A DNA stretch of 60,564 bases from Zhenpiania hominis (GCF_014333425.1 NZ_JACRYT010000019.1:1-60564), one strand, 5' to 3'; counted from the stretch's first letter, positions 17,107 through 26,419 are shown. The notes: generated by a model not told the origin, from the letters alone. Numbers and translations: made by a program.

Positions 17107-17135
17107 TTGACAAACAAAATAAAAGGCCGTATACT
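17107..17135 (+). promoter_or_regulatory. Promoter of the GSIII gene
   Basis: TTGACA, 17-bp spacer, TATACT: near-consensus sigma-A promoter. Transcription would start about 17142, giving a leader of about 100 nt. Confidence 0.75.
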
Positions 17136-17165
17136 TGACAACATAAAAAATACGGCAACAAGCGG

Positions 17166-17209
17166 CAAAGACGTCGCAGAGCAATCTGCGGGGTCTTTGT
17201 CTTTTTTTT
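17166..17209 (+). terminator. Leader terminator (attenuator) before GSIII
   Basis: CAAAGAC/GTCTTTG outer arms and GCAGA/TCTGC inner arms around GCAA, then an eight-T run. It lies between a strong promoter and the GSIII start, so most transcripts would end here unless antitermination occurs. The ANTAR protein encoded nearby is the natural candidate, although the hexaloop AGCAAU carries only the first of the two bases expected in ANTAR target loops. Confidence 0.75.
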
Positions 17210-17244
17210 GCGGCAAAGTACAAAACAGAAAGGAAGATGCAGCC

Positions 17245-19341
17245 ATGAACACCATGACAAGTATGTTTGGCACCCATGTATTTAACGACACCGTAATGAG
17301 AGAGCGCCTGACAAAAGAAACTTATCAGCAGCTCCGAAAAACCATAAAAGAAAATCAACGCCTGAATCCTACCGTCGCCGACGCGGTGGCGGCCGCCATG
17401 AAGGACTGGGCGCTGGAAAAGGGCGCGACCCATTTTACCCACTGGTTCCAGCCCATGACCGGAATTACCGCGGAAAAGCACGACAGCTTTATTTCTCCTC
17501 TTGACGACAGTCGTGTAATTCCGGAGTTTTCCGGCAGCGAGCTGGTACAGGGCGAGCCGGACGCCTCCTCCTTTCCTTCCGGCGGGCTTCGCACTACCTT
17601 TGAAGCCAGAGGCTATACGGCCTGGGATCCGACTTCCTACGCGTTTATTAAGGGAAAAACGCTCTGCATTCCGACGGCTTTCTGCTCTTACAGCGGAGAA
17701 GCCTTGGATAAAAAGACGCCCCTTCTTCGCTCCATGGAAGCGATTAACCGACAGGCTCTTCGCATTTTAAAATTATTCGGAGATGAGGAAGCCATCTCTG
17801 TAAAGACAACCGTTGGGCCGGAACAGGAATATTTTCTGGTTGACAAAGACATGTTCCTCAAACGTCCGGATTTGATTTACACCGGCCGTACCCTGTTCGG
17901 CGCCAAACCGCCTAAAGGCCAGGAGCTGGATGATCATTATTTTGGAACCATTAAAACCAGGGTCGCCCGCTTTATGGACGAACTGAATCAGGAATTATGG
18001 AAGCTGGGCGTACTGGCGAAAACCCAGCACAACGAGGTGGCGCCCGCTCAGCACGAACAGGCTCCGATTTTCACAACCGCCAACATTGCCACGGATCACA
18101 ATCAGCTGACCATGGAACTGATGCAGCGGATCGCCAAAAAACACGGTCTGGTCTGTCTGCTCCATGAAAAGCCCTTCGCCGGCGTAAACGGCTCCGGCAA
18201 GCACAACAACTGGTCTATTTCCACAGATACGGGAAAAAACCTTCTGGAGCCCGGCGACACGCCTCATGAAAACGCCCAGTTCCTGCTCTTCCTGTGCGCG
18301 GTCATCAAGGCGGTTGACGATTATCAGGATCTGATCCGCATTGCCGCCGCTTCCGCGGGCAACGACCATCGTCTGGGCGCCAACGAAGCCCCTCCGGCAA
18401 TCGTTTCGATCTACCTTGGAGAACAGCTTTCCGAAATCCTTCAGGCCATTGAAAAAGGAGAGGAATACGGATGCAGGGAACAGGAAATCTGGAAGGTGGG
18501 CGTTCATACGCTTCCCCGCTTTCCAAAGGATGCGACAGACCGCAACCGGACGTCCCCCTTTGCCTTTACCGGAAACCGCTTTGAATTCCGGATGCTGGGT
18601 TCCTCCGACTCCATCGCCTGCATCAATATGATGTTGAACACCGCGGTCGCGGAAAGTCTGTGCCAATATGCCGACGCCCTTGAAGACAGCGATGATTTTT
18701 CCGAAACCCTCAATCAGTTAATCCGCGCTACGATTAAGGAGCACAAACGGATCCTGTTTAACGGCAACGGGTATGGCGAGGAATGGATTCGAGAAGCCGG
18801 AAAACGCGGCCTGCTCAACCTGAAAACCACACCGGACTGTCTTCCTTACTATACAAAAGAAAAAAACATCCAACTTTTTGAAAAGCATAAGGTTCTGACG
18901 GAAAAAGAAATTTACGCCCGTTATGAAATTCTGCTGGATACGTATAGCAAAACCCTCAATATCGAGGCAGTTACCATGACGGATATGGCAAAAAAAGATC
19001 TGCTGCCTGCCTATACCGCTTATGTGCGGGAACTGAGCGATACGGTCATAGCCAAAAAAGCCGCGGTGCCGGAGGCGGACTGCCGTTATGAAGAGGAACT
19101 GATCCGCACCATCTCCGGTCTGTGCGGCTGTATGTACCAGAACATACGCCAGCTGGAAGACGCGCTGATGAACGCGGAGCAGGGAAAAGACGATGAACTG
19201 CGGACCGCGATTTACTACCGGAATATCGTGCTGCCGGCGATGAACGAGCTGCGGATTACCGCGGATGAAATTGAAAATATGATGGATCGGAAGCATTACC
19301 CGTATCCTGGCTACGGGAAACTGTTATTCGGCATTCTATAA
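17245..19341 (+). CDS. glnN: Glutamine synthetase type III (GlnN)
   Basis: A 698-aa GSIII, the usual length for this class. The N-terminal region has the class signature [21 protein letters not shown] and IPTAFCSY. Catalytic-domain motifs are [43 protein letters not shown] and a helical C-terminal region ending [12 protein letters not shown]. It makes glutamine from glutamate and ammonium as a dodecamer. The ATG at 17245 follows AAAGGAAG; the frame to 17107 covers the leader terminator and is rejected. It is followed 36 bp later by asparagine synthase, which uses glutamine. Confidence 0.93.
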   Translation: MNTMTSMFGTHVFNDTVMRERLTKETYQQLRKTIKENQRLNPTVADAVAAAMKDWALEKGATHFTHWFQPMTGITAEKHDSFISPLDDSRVIPEFSGSELVQGEPDASSFPSGGLRTTFEARGYTAWDPTSYAFIKGKTLCIPTAFCSYSGEALDKKTPLLRSMEAINRQALRILKLFGDEEAISVKTTVGPEQEYFLVDKDMFLKRPDLIYTGRTLFGAKPPKGQELDDHYFGTIKTRVARFMDELNQELWKLGVLAKTQHNEVAPAQHEQAPIFTTANIATDHNQLTMELMQRIAKKHGLVCLLHEKPFAGVNGSGKHNNWSISTDTGKNLLEPGDTPHENAQFLLFLCAVIKAVDDYQDLIRIAAASAGNDHRLGANEAPPAIVSIYLGEQLSEILQAIEKGEEYGCREQEIWKVGVHTLPRFPKDATDRNRTSPFAFTGNRFEFRMLGSSDSIACINMMLNTAVAESLCQYADALEDSDDFSETLNQLIRATIKEHKRILFNGNGYGEEWIREAGKRGLLNLKTTPDCLPYYTKEKNIQLFEKHKVLTEKEIYARYEILLDTYSKTLNIEAVTMTDMAKKDLLPAYTAYVRELSDTVIAKKAAVPEADCRYEEELIRTISGLCGCMYQNIRQLEDALMNAEQGKDDELRTAIYYRNIVLPAMNELRITADEIENMMDRKHYPYPGYGKLLFGIL

Positions 19342-19377
19342 AAAGAAACAGATAAAAATCAAAGGAGATGAGAAACG

Positions 19378-20958
19378 ATGTGTTCAATTATGGGATACTG
19401 CGGCGGGGAGCTTTCCATCGACGCATTTAAAGAAGGATTTGACCGGACCATTTCCAGAGGTCCGGATGAAACGCGAATGATCCGCCTGGAACATGTAGTT
19501 CTGGGATTTCACCGACTGGCGATTATGGGGCTGCAGCCGGAGGCCATGCAACCCTTTTCCCTTGACGGGGATTATCTGATCTGTAACGGAGAGATCTACG
19601 GCTTTCGCCCGATAAAAGAATCCCTGGAGGAAAAGGGTTATGTGTTCCGGAGCGAATCAGACTGTGAGGTACTGCTGCCCCTTTACCGCGAGCAGGGGCT
19701 TTCCATGTTCCGGCAGCTGGACGCGGAATTCGCCCTGATCCTCTATGACGCAAAACAGGATAAGCTGATTGCCGCAAGAGACCCGCTGGGAATCCGCCCT
19801 CTGTTTTACGGGAAAGACAAAAGCGGCGGTATGTTGTTCGCCAGCGAAGCCAAAAACCTGGTTGGGCTGTGTGACGAGATCCTTCCGTTTCCACCGGGCC
19901 ATTGCTATGACGGAGAGCATTTTATCTGTTACCGTGATATCGCGGCAACCGAACCGGACTGTGCGGATGATGTAGAAACCATCTGTCTGAAAATCCATCA
20001 CAAACTGATCGCCGCCATCGAAAAACGGCTTGATTCAGACACTCCGGTAGGCTTTCTCCTGAGCGGAGGACTGGACTCTTCCCTGGTATGCGCCATTTCC
20101 GCGCGGATTCTGAAAAAGCCGATCCGCACCTTTTCCATCGGTATGGATACGGACGCCATTGATTTGAAATATGCCCGTGAAGTGGCGGAATACATCGGAT
20201 CGGAACATCAGGAGGTCATCATTACAAAGGAAGATGTGCTCGAAGCCCTGCCCCGGGTCGTTTCCATCCTGGGGACCTACGATATCACAACGATCCGCGC
20301 CAGCATCGGCATGTATCTTGTCTGCAAATACATTCACGAAAACACCGATATTCGCGTCCTTTTGACGGGTGAAATTTCAGACGAGCTGTTCGGCTATAAA
20401 TATACGGATTTCGCGCCGGACCCCCGGGCCTTTCAGGAAGAATCCAAAAAACGGATCCGGGAAATCCATATGTACGACGTCCTGCGGGCAGATCGGTGCA
20501 TCTCCGTAAACTCCATGGAAGCCAGAGTTCCTTTTGGGGACCTGGATTTTGTGGAATATGTCATGAGTATCGATCCGGAGAAGAAAAGGAACACCTACGG
20601 CATCGGAAAATATCTGCTCCGCCATGCTTTTGAAGGTTCCTATCTTCCTCATTCGATTCTGACGCGTGAAAAGGCGGCCTTTTCCGACGCGGTGGGTCAT
20701 TCTATGGTAGATGACCTGAAAGCGTACGCCGAAAGCAGGTACAGCGATTCGGAATTCGAAGAAAAGCGGCAGAAATACACGTTTGTCCCGCCTTTTACCA
20801 AGGAATCCCTGCTGTACCGGGAGCTGTTTGAAACTTATTACCCGGGTCAGGCCCGGATGGTCAAAGATTTCTGGATGCCCAACAGAGACTGGGCGGGATG
20901 CGATGTCTCCGATCCGTCCGCCCGTGTGCTTTCCAACTACGGATCCAGCGGTAAATAG
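19378..20958 (+). CDS. asnB: Asparagine synthase (glutamine-hydrolysing)
   Basis: A 526-aa enzyme that makes asparagine from aspartate, ATP and glutamine. After Met removal Cys2 (MCSIMGYCGG) is the class II glutaminase nucleophile. Residues 1-200 form the glutaminase domain (RGPDETR, CNGEIYG). The synthetase domain has the PP-loop LLSGGLDSSLV, FSIGMDTDAIDLKYA and LTGEISDELFGYKYT. The start follows AAAGGAGATGAG. It is co-transcribed with GSIII, so both depend on the leader attenuator. Length and motifs look intact. Confidence 0.92.
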   Translation: MCSIMGYCGGELSIDAFKEGFDRTISRGPDETRMIRLEHVVLGFHRLAIMGLQPEAMQPFSLDGDYLICNGEIYGFRPIKESLEEKGYVFRSESDCEVLLPLYREQGLSMFRQLDAEFALILYDAKQDKLIAARDPLGIRPLFYGKDKSGGMLFASEAKNLVGLCDEILPFPPGHCYDGEHFICYRDIAATEPDCADDVETICLKIHHKLIAAIEKRLDSDTPVGFLLSGGLDSSLVCAISARILKKPIRTFSIGMDTDAIDLKYAREVAEYIGSEHQEVIITKEDVLEALPRVVSILGTYDITTIRASIGMYLVCKYIHENTDIRVLLTGEISDELFGYKYTDFAPDPRAFQEESKKRIREIHMYDVLRADRCISVNSMEARVPFGDLDFVEYVMSIDPEKKRNTYGIGKYLLRHAFEGSYLPHSILTREKAAFSDAVGHSMVDDLKAYAESRYSDSEFEEKRQKYTFVPPFTKESLLYRELFETYYPGQARMVKDFWMPNRDWAGCDVSDPSARVLSNYGSSGK

Positions 20959-21083
20959 CTGCGGAATGCCGACATTTTCGTCTTTTCCCGGCAAACAGAA
21001 ACAAAACTTTAACATTTCCATGCTATAATCAATTTAAACTGCGGGAAATACCGGCTGACGCCGGATCTGGCGCAAAGGAGGGA

Positions 21084-21119
21084 ATGGACATGTTTCAAAT
21101 TTTAGTCGTGGAAGACGAG
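21084..21119 (+). pseudogene. First codons of a lost response regulator
   Basis: A strong ribosome site (AAAGGAGGG) is followed by codons for MDMFQILVVEDE, the canonical start of a receiver domain. Similarity then stops abruptly, and the sequence becomes the antisense of the neighbouring small membrane gene. A TATAAT-like box lies about 50 bp upstream. This is a deletion scar that kept only the 5' end of the gene. Confidence 0.55.
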
Positions 21120-21446
21120 ACAGCATGGACGGATTTAACACAATTATCGATTATTTCAGTTTTCGTAATCCAGAAATACAGCGGCCAGGCGCCGGCAATT
21201 CCGGAAATACTGCAGATTCCGATCAGGAGCCCCTTCAGGAAAAACCTTCCCTGCAAGATCAGCACGCAGCACATGCCTGTACCAAAGACAAGGCAGCCGG
21301 CGTTCCCGGCTGCCAGGGATAAAATCATGTCCTTTCGGTTCCACTTTCTGATACCCATTGACAACACCATCCTCGATCTTCTTGTACCCGGATACAACGT
21401 GCTCCGCGATTTTGTCATTTGCTTTTACGAGCTTTGATTTTGCCAC
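21095..21446 (-). pseudogene. Fused remnant of two small membrane-protein genes
   Basis: The frame from 21446 begins MAKSKLVKANDKIAEHVVSG, then KKIEDGVVNGYQKVE, like the N-terminus of a common small Clostridia protein. After a one-base shift near 21345, the other frame continues RKDMILSLAAGNAG, then a hydrophobic segment, clearly related to the protein encoded at 21484-21666. The two halves look like neighbouring genes joined by a deletion. The tail runs into the response-regulator remnant. Confidence 0.55.
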
Positions 21447-21483
21447 TTTTACTACCTCCTGTCTCTTTTCAAAATTACGTTGA

Positions 21484-21666
21484 TTATTCGGTCAGTCCTC
21501 TGCAAAGCGGGATCAGTCCCAACAGCAGCAGAATCCCTACAATACCGATCAGAATTCCCGGGAGCATCATACCCCAGACCGTCACCAGGCACATGCACAT
21601 GCCGATTGCAAACAGCAGTCCGCCGATGGTTCCCAGAATAAGTGACACAAAATTCTTCTTTTTCAT
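21484..21666 (-). CDS. Small membrane protein, 60 aa
   Basis: MKKKNFVSLILGTIGGLLFA opens a protein with two hydrophobic segments and little else (ending LIPLCRGLTE). The ATG at 21666 follows GGAGGAAAAGAAG. A paralogous sequence is present in the fused remnant just downstream. The function is unknown. Confidence 0.7.
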   Translation of the reverse strand: MKKKNFVSLILGTIGGLLFAIGMCMCLVTVWGMMLPGILIGIVGILLLLGLIPLCRGLTE

Positions 21667-21773
21667 CTTCTTTTCCTCCAGCAATCTTTATCTTATGGCT
21701 GTATTTTAAGTCCGGCATGTTAGCGAATTGCTTTGGAATTGTTTTGGAATTATTAAAATATAGGAACGGATAA

Positions 21774-21935
21774 GCTCCGTTAGTCCAAAAATCGGTTTTT
21801 GTATCCCGGATGGCCGAAAAGAGCCTGGTGGATACAAAAGTTATGGGTCTGAAGAGATGTGTTTATCAGAAATACAGAAAAACCGGCGATTTGCCAAAAG
21901 ACGCCTTCCTCTAACGGGGAACTTTTGTATCCACC
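21774..21935. repeat. Interrupted inverted-repeat element, non-coding
   Basis: GGTGGATACAAAAGTT (21827-21842) pairs perfectly with AACTTTTGTATCCACC (21920-21935). A third copy of TTTTGTATCC lies at 21797-21806, and CTCCGTTAG (21774-21782) nearly mirrors CTAACGGGG (21911-21919). The open frame over this region has no ribosome site. It could be a folded RNA or a small palindromic repeat of the genome. Confidence 0.5.
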
Positions 21936-22073
21936 AAGCCAGGTTTAAAGGCTTTGGCTACAATTCGGCGCTCGGCTTCCTCCTTTCCGATCGAAACTTC
22001 GCGGTCCCGTTAACTTTCCCTACCTTCCAGCCTGCCTATATGATAAAATGAAAAGAAAAAAGAGGTTGTTTTT

Positions 22074-22364
22074 ATGGAACTGAATTTTGAGGGTATTCTA
22101 ATCGGAATCGCTTCTCTTCTGATTATCGGACTGTTTCATCCGATTGTAATTAAATGTGAATACTATTTTTCCCAGCGCGTCTGGCCGCTTTTCCTCATCG
22201 CGGGACTATTACTGCTTGCCGCCGCTCTTTTTGTGCAGGGGCTTTTTTCCATTCTCCTTGCTTTGGTTGGCGTTGCCTGCCTGTGGAGTATCCGGGAAAT
22301 CAAAGAACAGGCCCAGCGGGTAGCGAAAGGGTGGTTTCCGAAAAACCCCAATCGGAAAAGATAG
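22074..22364 (+). CDS. DUF4491-family small membrane protein
   Basis: A 96-aa protein with three hydrophobic segments: residues 7-25 (ILIGIASLLIIGLFHPIVI), 36-54 and 56-72. A charged tail follows (REIKEQAQRVAKGWFPKNP). The arrangement HPIVIKCEYYF matches the DUF4491 family, widespread in gut Clostridia and of unknown function. The ATG follows AGAGGTTGTTTTT. It appears to be a single-gene unit. Confidence 0.75.
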   Translation: MELNFEGILIGIASLLIIGLFHPIVIKCEYYFSQRVWPLFLIAGLLLLAAALFVQGLFSILLALVGVACLWSIREIKEQAQRVAKGWFPKNPNRKR

Positions 22365-22430
22365 AAGATTTGGGGTAGAAAAGTCTTCCAGTGGCGCACC
22401 GGAGAAACAACGAAAAAAGGAGTGAGGCAG

Positions 22431-22469
22431 ATGAAACGCTGCATTGTAGCGTCCGATATAGCCGTATAA
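22431..22469 (+). CDS. Putative 12-codon leader peptide
   Basis: MKRCIVASDIAV is preceded by a strong site (AAAAAAGGAGTG, 6 bases spacing) and ends 29 bp before the acetyltransferase start. Its codons overlap a small hairpin (ACGCT/AGCGT, 22436-22452) and the 5' arm of the hairpin enclosing the next ribosome site. The arrangement matches leader peptides of antibiotic-inducible translational attenuators. It could also be the remnant of a deleted gene. Confidence 0.45.
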   Translation: MKRCIVASDIAV

Positions 22470-22512
22470 CTTAGAGCTAATTCATTGGGAGGATAAATAT
22501 GACTATATCGGA
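22452..22512 (+). promoter_or_regulatory. Translational attenuator hairpin around the acetyltransferase start
   Basis: TCCGATATAG (22452-22461) and CTATATCGGA (22503-22512) are a perfect 10-bp inverted repeat. The loop contains GGGAGG and the ATG at 22499; the 5' arm lies inside the leader peptide. A ribosome paused on the leader would open the stem. Confidence 0.5.
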
Positions 22513-23128
22513 GAAAAAAATATACCCCCGCGCAAACGACCGGGAAACCGTATATCTGAAACACGTTATCACAAACCCGAATATCATAGTCGGTGATTTC
22601 ACGATGTACAACGACTTTGTCCGAGATCCGCGGGATTTTGAAAAAAACAACGTATTATATCACTTTCCGATCAATCGTGACCGACTGATTATGGGAAAAT
22701 TCTGTTCCATTGCCTGCGGCGCGAAATTTCTTTTTACCAGCGCCAATCATACACAGAAATCCTTATCCACTTATCCCTTTCCCATTTTCTTTGAGGAGTG
22801 GGATCTGGACGTAGAGGATATCACAAGCGCATGGGACAGGAAAGGCGACATTATCATCGGCAATGACGTCTGGATCGGCTATGAAGCGGTCATCATGTCC
22901 GGCGTAACCATCGGAGACGGTGCCATTATTGGCGCCCGATCGGTTGTGACAAAAGACATACCGCCCTACACAATCGTAGGCGGCGTTCCCGCCAGACAAA
23001 TCCGCCGCCGCTTTTCAGAAGAAACCATCGCTGCCCTTCTGGAACTGAAATGGTGGAACTGGCCAAGGGAAAAGATCGCCCGGAAAATAGAGGCTATAAA
23101 GAATGGTGATATGAAAGCATTGGTATAA
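22499..23128 (+). CDS. Vat/CatB-type xenobiotic O-acetyltransferase
   Basis: A 209-aa left-handed beta-helix acetyltransferase. The hexapeptide region is at about 120-165 ([42 protein letters not shown]). The catalytic histidine is in FTSANHTQ at about residue 81. The C-terminal helix (WWNWPREKI) is typical of the Vat/CatB group, which acetylates streptogramin A or chloramphenicol using acetyl-CoA; many chromosomal members have no proven resistance role. The upstream leader peptide and hairpin suggest induction by a ribosome-targeting drug. Confidence 0.88.
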   Translation: MTISEKKIYPRANDRETVYLKHVITNPNIIVGDFTMYNDFVRDPRDFEKNNVLYHFPINRDRLIMGKFCSIACGAKFLFTSANHTQKSLSTYPFPIFFEEWDLDVEDITSAWDRKGDIIIGNDVWIGYEAVIMSGVTIGDGAIIGARSVVTKDIPPYTIVGGVPARQIRRRFSEETIAALLELKWWNWPREKIARKIEAIKNGDMKALV

Positions 23129-23152
23129 ACAGCGTTTTTTCACATTCTGAAA

Positions 23153-23207
23153 AAAAGTGCGCGGATTCCGTCTCTTTGTCAGACTTTACGGAAATCCGCG
23201 CACTTTT
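23153..23207. terminator. Bidirectional terminator
   Basis: AAAGTGCGCGGATT and AATCCGCGCACTTT arms, extended by CCGT/ACGG, with A and T runs outside. It serves the acetyltransferase gene and the small minus-strand gene. Confidence 0.7.
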
Positions 23208-23214
23208 GTATTTC

Positions 23215-23295
23215 TTATTTGCGTTTGTACCCGGTAATAAACGCCAGGAAAAAACAAATCGCGCCCGCCCAGGCCCAGAATTTATGCTGCTTCAT
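23215..23295 (-). CDS. 26-aa single-helix membrane peptide
   Basis: MKQHKFWAWAGAICFFLAFI followed by TGYKRK: one membrane helix with basic ends. AAAGGAGTGAG precedes the ATG at 23295. It is followed directly by the bidirectional terminator. Similar tiny proteins ending TGYK are seen in Clostridia; the function is unknown. Confidence 0.55.
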   Translation of the reverse strand: MKQHKFWAWAGAICFFLAFITGYKRK

Positions 23296-23391
23296 CGTTT
23301 CTCACTCCTTTGATTTCTGTTCACTATCAATAGTAACAGCCTGCGAGCGCTTTCGTCAATTTTCGCCGCTTTAGCTGATAAATTTTATCAG

Positions 23392-25749
23392 TTATTCCTC
23401 CCGCGGCTCCTTTCCGTTAAATCGCCGGTAAACCTGAATCCATGTCCAGGCGGCGAAAACGCAGATTCCCGGCCAGAAGATCCAGGAGTAAAGCAGCATG
23501 ATTCCCCAGAGGCTTCCGGCGAACAGAAAGAGGAAATACGAAATCACCAATAGCAGATAAAACCCGCACTTCCAGAGCATTTTCCAGTAAAATCGCTTGT
23601 CCCCATATTGTTTCGCAAGCAGCATACAGGCTCGGAACACGAGCAGGACGGTAACGATCGATACCAGCCATACCGTCAGTTCCAGAACAATCAGCGGCCA
23701 ACCTCCATCGTCTACGTCCGCCAGCAGGCACTGAATCAGCTTCACCTCCAATGCCAGGATCACAATCCAAGAAATTGCGGCAGCTTTAAACGGAGTTTTG
23801 AAAACAGCCACTCTGTCTTTGAGCCGCATCAGTCCCAGACAACTGAAACCGCCTCCAATCCACAGAAAGCCGCCGAACCCCGCGGACATAGGCCAGATAT
23901 GAATATACCCCGCGTCCGGCACAAACAGTTCGGTTACAGCCGCTTCATAAAAAATCCAGCCGAACAGCCCCTGCACAATCAGACCTGCCGCTGCCATCAC
24001 CAGACCTTTCAGCCGCAAGCCGTCTCCGGTCACATTCAGAACCGGTCCTGTCCGCGCCTCCGTTTTTCGCAGCCCTTTTTCCAGAGACGGAATTTCCGCC
24101 CAGAAACGCACGCCGTCTTCTTCATTCTCGCAGCCATAACTGCCACCGTGCATCAGACAGGCATTCCGGACAATCGCAAGTCCCAGTCCGCTGCCGCCCT
24201 CATCGCTTTTTCTCGCCTCGTCGCTGCGGTAAAAGGAATTCCAGATTTTTTTCATTTCACTGGAGGAAACAGGCTGCCCCTGATTTTTCACGGAAATCCG
24301 GACGCCTTTTTGTCCCTGCGTTACGTTCAGTTCAATGAAGCCTCCGGCTTTCGTATGGCGCAGAGCGTTCGAAAGAAAGTTGGAGAGAATTTTAGAGATC
24401 AGCCGTTTATCCGCTACAATCCTATCCGTCGGCGGAAGGTCCCGATTGAGCCGGACGCCTTTCCGTTCAGCCGGAGTTTCCATCCGATCCGCCAGATGTT
24501 CTGCCAGTTCACTGACAGACAAACTGCTGAGCTCCATGGGGTAAGTTCCCGCTTCCATTTTGGAAAGATCCAGCATACTGACCACTGCCTCATTCATGGA
24601 ATCCGCTTCCTCAAGAATAGTAACGGTATACTGTTCCCGCTTTTCCGGCGAAGGCTCTTCTAACAGCACTTCCCCGTAATTTTTAATAATTCCCAATGGG
24701 GTTTTCAGATCGTGAGCCATGGAATCCATCATGCGGCGGCGTTTTTTCTCTGTTTCCCACTGCCGTTCCAGCACTTTGTTATGCCCGCCGAGCAGAATGC
24801 CTCCAATGATGACACAAATCGCGGCGCCGAACAGATAAAACGTCTTCATTTGAGAAAGCGCATAGCTGAGCGGCCTCGCTTCCGCCCCGTACAGCAGTAC
24901 CGCATTTCCGGGGAGAGCATCCTCCAATCCTTTCACCTCAAGACTCGTCCATTGATAATTGGAACTGTTCCCGCCCGGGATTTCTTCACTGCTCGCTCCC
25001 TGCTTTACCCTCTCCTGAAGCTCCGCTATGTACTCCCGCAATACCTTCGGCGGTTTTTCATCTCCGCGATCCCGGTCGCCCGCCAGAATTCCTTCCGAAC
25101 CGAGGATCTGAATATCCTGAATACTCGTTGCCCGTAGCGTTTTTCCATTGCCCTGATAGGCGGTTTGCATCTCTGCTTTTTCGGAACGTTCATTTTCGAG
25201 TTCGAGTTTCGTCGGGAAGAAAAACCACCCTTCCCTGTACCCCTTTGCCGTTTCAACCCAGATGGACTCATTCTTTTTCAGCACAGATTCCAGTTCTTTC
25301 ATCTGACCATCATCAAAGACATCCGCAAAAACAATCGTGGTTCCCAGACGGGAAAAGGGAGCGGACAGCAGAACCGGCGTCTGCGGTCGCAGTTCTTCCA
25401 GCGACTGAATCACGCCGTTCTTCTCTTTTCCAACATACAGCTGGACATCAAAGTCTACTCCCATCCGCTTAAACTCCGGCCGTTTCATAAACCGGTAATA
25501 CCGCATCACCGCCGCGGCCTGCGCCCAGTTAAACCCGTTCCGGTACTCCGTGCTTTCCGGATTCACATCAATACAGCCGCGCACTTCGGCCGCGATATCC
25601 TCCACCTGCTTTCTCGACTTGTCGAGTACCTGATCCGCGTAATGATCCGCATACGTAACTGTCGCAATCGCCATCAGAACGATACCGAGCAGAGCCAGCG
25701 CCGCGATCGTCCGCGCCGCAAAGGAAAACCGTCCCTTCTCTTTATTCAT
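23392..25749 (-). CDS. Sensor histidine kinase with a C-terminal membrane domain
   Basis: A 785-aa kinase. TM1 is at residues 11-34, followed by an extracytoplasmic sensor of about 265 residues and TM2 near 305-325. The dimer/phosphoacceptor helix has DSMAHDLKTPLGIIKNYGEV with the active His near 345. The ATP-binding domain has NFLSNALRHTK, SVKNQG and GGSGLGLAIV. Unusually, about 200 residues with some six hydrophobic segments follow the kinase domain (about 580-775). The start overlaps the stop of the response regulator gene by 8 bp, so translation is coupled. The signal is unknown; envelope stress is a plausible guess. Confidence 0.9.
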   Translation of the reverse strand: MNKEKGRFSFAARTIAALALLGIVLMAIATVTYADHYADQVLDKSRKQVEDIAAEVRGCIDVNPESTEYRNGFNWAQAAAVMRYYRFMKRPEFKRMGVDFDVQLYVGKEKNGVIQSLEELRPQTPVLLSAPFSRLGTTIVFADVFDDGQMKELESVLKKNESIWVETAKGYREGWFFFPTKLELENERSEKAEMQTAYQGNGKTLRATSIQDIQILGSEGILAGDRDRGDEKPPKVLREYIAELQERVKQGASSEEIPGGNSSNYQWTSLEVKGLEDALPGNAVLLYGAEARPLSYALSQMKTFYLFGAAICVIIGGILLGGHNKVLERQWETEKKRRRMMDSMAHDLKTPLGIIKNYGEVLLEEPSPEKREQYTVTILEEADSMNEAVVSMLDLSKMEAGTYPMELSSLSVSELAEHLADRMETPAERKGVRLNRDLPPTDRIVADKRLISKILSNFLSNALRHTKAGGFIELNVTQGQKGVRISVKNQGQPVSSSEMKKIWNSFYRSDEARKSDEGGSGLGLAIVRNACLMHGGSYGCENEEDGVRFWAEIPSLEKGLRKTEARTGPVLNVTGDGLRLKGLVMAAAGLIVQGLFGWIFYEAAVTELFVPDAGYIHIWPMSAGFGGFLWIGGGFSCLGLMRLKDRVAVFKTPFKAAAISWIVILALEVKLIQCLLADVDDGGWPLIVLELTVWLVSIVTVLLVFRACMLLAKQYGDKRFYWKMLWKCGFYLLLVISYFLFLFAGSLWGIMLLYSWIFWPGICVFAAWTWIQVYRRFNGKEPREE

Positions 25750-26419
25750 ATTTCTCCTCCTGAAACTTGTACCCCACCTTTACAATCGTGCGGATGCACC
25801 CGGCCCTGTCACCGAGAGCATGCCGCAGTTTTTTAATGGTGGTGTCCACAACCCTGTCATAGCAGAAGATGTCTTCTCCCCAGACCTGATCCAGGATCTG
25901 CTGCCTTGTAAGAATCCGGTTCTGATTTCGCATCAGATACACCAGGAGGTTATATACTCTGGGAGGCATGGAAACAGGCTCCCCGTCAACCTGCACTTCC
26001 CGGGTCTCCAGATTCACTAGGATCCCTTCCGCTCTCAGTTCTCTGCCCGCATCCGCTCCTTTCCTGCGTTTGAGCAACGCGCAGACCCGGGCGTGGAGCA
26101 CGGGAAGAGAAAAGGGCTTTATAACATAATCATCCGCCTCCAGCTGAAATCCCCGCAGCTGATCTTCTTCCGATGTCCGCGCGGTCAGAAAGAGAATTGG
26201 AACGTCCTTCTTCCCGCGGATTTTCCTGCATGCCTCAAACCCATCCATATTGGGCATCATAACATCCAGCAGGATCAGATCAAAGTCCCGTTTTTCCGCC
26301 AGATGTACAGCTTCCTCACCGTCCGCGGCTTCCCACACCTCAAATCCTCGTTTCACAAAAAATTCCTTCACAATAAAACGCAGCTTTTCCTCATCTTCCG
26401 CTATTAACAGGCTATACAC
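25742..26419 (-). CDS. OmpR/PhoB-family response regulator
   Basis: A 225-aa regulator: a receiver domain at 1-115 with phosphoacceptor Asp52 (LILLDVMMPNMDG), conserved Thr/Lys (LFLTARTSEEDQ; DDYVIKPFS), and a C-terminal winged helix at 128-222 (LLVYLMRNQNRILTRQQIL). The start is GTG at 26419 after AGGAGG. It is the first gene of the two-component operon and partner of the kinase encoded next. Confidence 0.92.
   Translation of the reverse strand: MYSLLIAEDEEKLRFIVKEFFVKRGFEVWEAADGEEAVHLAEKRDFDLILLDVMMPNMDGFEACRKIRGKKDVPILFLTARTSEEDQLRGFQLEADDYVIKPFSLPVLHARVCALLKRRKGADAGRELRAEGILVNLETREVQVDGEPVSMPPRVYNLLVYLMRNQNRILTRQQILDQVWGEDIFCYDRVVDTTIKKLRHALGDRAGCIRTIVKVGYKFQEEKYE

Noticed and set aside
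17136..17160. CCGTAT/ATACGG considered as the first ANTAR target hairpin
   Set aside because: The 5' arm overlaps the -10 box and would not be in the transcript.
21857..22051. 64-aa plus-strand frame
   Set aside because: Covers the inverted repeat at 21774-21935 and has no ribosome site.
23608..24663. 351-aa plus-strand frame opposite the histidine kinase
   Set aside because: Antisense to a clear kinase; no ribosome site.
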